Origin: Dermanyssus gallinae
Taxonomy: Eukaryota > Arthropoda > Arachnida > Mesostigmata > Dermanyssidae
Direction: 5' to 3'
Assembly: GCA_003439945.1 (NCBI GenBank)
Contig: QVRM01001011.1
Location: 248,001 to 312,000, forward strand
Length of the DNA: 64,000 bases
Shown: piece after piece, positions 62,964 through 64,000 of the stretch
Layout of the letters: the number at the start of each line of letters is the position of its first letter
How positions within the stretch are numbered: the stretch's first letter is position 1
Made by a program: the position numbers and the translations under genes
Notes under the pieces: model-generated
Told to the model about the DNA's origin: nothing
Seen by the model: only the letters and a program-made list of their open reading frames with translations
Databases searched by the model: none

Positions 62964-63163
62964 ATGGATTTGGGCCTCTCAGAACCGACGTTGAACGTGA
63001 TTAAGGGCATCATTATTATGGACCAGGACGGCCATCGCATCTTGGCCCGATACTACGACTCAACAGGGCCACTGGCCAATTGCAAGGCGTTCGAGAAGAC
63101 ACTCTTTAGCAAAATGGGTGTTGCAGAGGTTTGCATGCTGGATGGTCTCACATGTGTTCACAG
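62964..63163 (+). CDS. COPZ: coatomer subunit zeta, exon 1 (coding)
   Basis: The exon encodes the first 66 residues and two bases of the next codon of the zeta subunit of the COPI coat. Zeta is a small adaptin-like (longin-fold) subunit that pairs with gamma-COP and coats Golgi vesicles for transport back to the ER. The start ATG is at 62964. Family hallmarks are VIKGIIIMDQDGHRILARYY (residues about 12-31), the KAFEKTLFSK block and LDGLT near the end. The exon ends CACAG and is followed by a GTGGGT donor. Skipping the intron restores the family sequence (LTCVHR then SNVDLHLYVIG), which supports both splice sites. Reading through would stop at 63227. Confidence 0.95.
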
Positions 63164-63485
63164 GTGGGTTTTTCAGTTTAATAAAAGCAGAAAGGATATT
63201 GGTTACAATAGGAGGTGCTTTCAATAAGCCAATGTCCCTCTCTATACTATACTGAGAAGGTGAATGTATGTCAGCGAATCATGAATATATTGGTGGGTAA
63301 ATAGAAATATATATATATATACATATTATAAACAAAAAATAAATAGTAAATAGTGCGAGAACTGGCGATGGCTCTGCAATGGCTTACGTTATCATAACCA
63401 CCGAAAGAGGGAAGTTTTAAAGCATCTGTTCGGAATGCAATTAATCACCTTTGATTCCGTTGTTTGACTAGCAACTATACACAGC

Positions 63486-63526
<41 letters not shown>

Positions 63527-63638
63527 GGGCTATCTACATGGCATTTTAGAAGACTTTGTGAAGTCGTTACCCCTTAGTTACCCCAAGGGCATTTCTAATA
63601 TAATTCTAACAAACTTTGTGTGTGGGACTTGTATCAAG
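63164..63638 (+). other. intron 1 of the coatomer zeta gene
   Basis: A 475-bp intron with donor GTGGGT at 63164 and acceptor ATCAAG at 63638. It contains two (TA)n arrays (about 63308-63321 and 63489-63524). Confidence 0.88.
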
Positions 63639-63825
63639 ATCGAACGTTGATCTCCATCTGTACGTGATCGGATCGGGAAATCAGAATCCACTTTTCTTCT
63701 CGGCAACGCTAAATTGTTTATATGAGACGCTTTCGCTGCTCTTCCGGAAAAGCGTTGAAAAACGCGCTCTTATTGATCAACTAGATGCAGTGTTCCTGAT
63801 CCTCGATGAAATCTGCGATAACGGG
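63639..63825 (+). CDS. COPZ: coatomer subunit zeta, exon 2 (coding); gene continues beyond the window
   Basis: The exon completes codon 67 and encodes up to residue 129. Conserved blocks are DLHLYVIGS, LNCLYETLSLLFRKSVEKRA and FLILDEICDNG, the core of the longin-like domain. It ends after GGG at a strong GTAAGT donor (63826-63831). Exons 1 and 2 total 387 bases, exactly 129 codons. Family members have roughly 175-180 residues, so about 50 residues and the stop codon lie in one or more exons past the window edge. No frameshift or missing residue is seen. Confidence 0.95.
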
Positions 63826-64000
63826 GTAAGTGCAGTCGTCGTTGTCTTCTAAAATGTTTCGTCATCAATGCAAAGATAAGTCTCTTTAGATCGCAATATG
63901 GTAACTGCTCTAGTAATTTCAACACCTCGATTAATAAAAGTCATTTGCAGATTGTCTTGCGTCTGATACGTATTCATTGATTGAAAACCAATGTGAAGGC
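63826..64000 (+). other. start of intron 2 of the coatomer zeta gene
   Basis: Sequence after the GTAAGT donor shows no coding continuation before the window ends. Confidence 0.7.

Noticed and set aside
63164..63226. Extension of the coatomer exon 1 frame to the stop at 63225-63227
   Set aside because: The family sequence resumes exactly after splicing 63163 to 63639, and the read-through residues do not resemble the family.

Overview
This is a eukaryotic nuclear window, most likely from an arthropod and possibly a mite or other chelicerate. The evidence is a pair of intron-bearing or UTR-rich eukaryotic genes at the right end, a nuclear copy of mitochondrial cox1 that only reads with the invertebrate mitochondrial code (AGA=Ser, ATA=Met, TGA=Trp), many dead mariner transposons and several LINE and tRNA-derived SINE families. 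The chelicerate placement is a guess from overall texture; I cannot name a species.

Layout. From 0 to about 18 kb the DNA is non-coding and full of CAA/CAG/GAC/TAG triplet tracts and (TA)n arrays. It holds two tRNA-derived SINEs, a LINE 3' remnant near 7.5-8.0 kb and one possible minus-strand first coding exon at 1217-1465. From 18 to 54 kb is a repeat graveyard. It contains a LINE ORF1 with two decayed zinc knuckles (25-26 kb), an R1/Jockey-like LINE (27.5-28.8 kb), the 3' end of a LINE with a restriction-like endonuclease (30.1-30.55 kb), a cox1 numt fused to a mariner (31.4-32.2 kb), a second endonuclease-reverse transcriptase LINE (36.6-38.7 kb), a third cut off inside the reverse transcriptase by (TA)n (42.8-44.5 kb), and six mariner copies. 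One mariner (50374-51641) can be delimited by both terminal inverted repeats. I see no intact transposase or reverse transcriptase.

From 58.8 kb to the end is the genic part. A minus-strand, apparently intronless hnRNP K-like gene with only two KH domains (58838-59869) is followed by about 3.1 kb of GC- and triplet-rich DNA. The plus-strand gene for the coatomer zeta subunit then starts at 62964 and runs off the window after two exons. The two genes diverge, so the sequence between them probably carries both promoters.

The most interesting pattern is how often different repeat families stop exactly at a (TA)n array: the 3' end of the restriction-endonuclease-type LINE, a SINE, a mariner with a perfect solo terminal repeat beside it, and several unnamed short repeats. 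This suggests that (TA)n arrays are either preferred landing sites or element tails.
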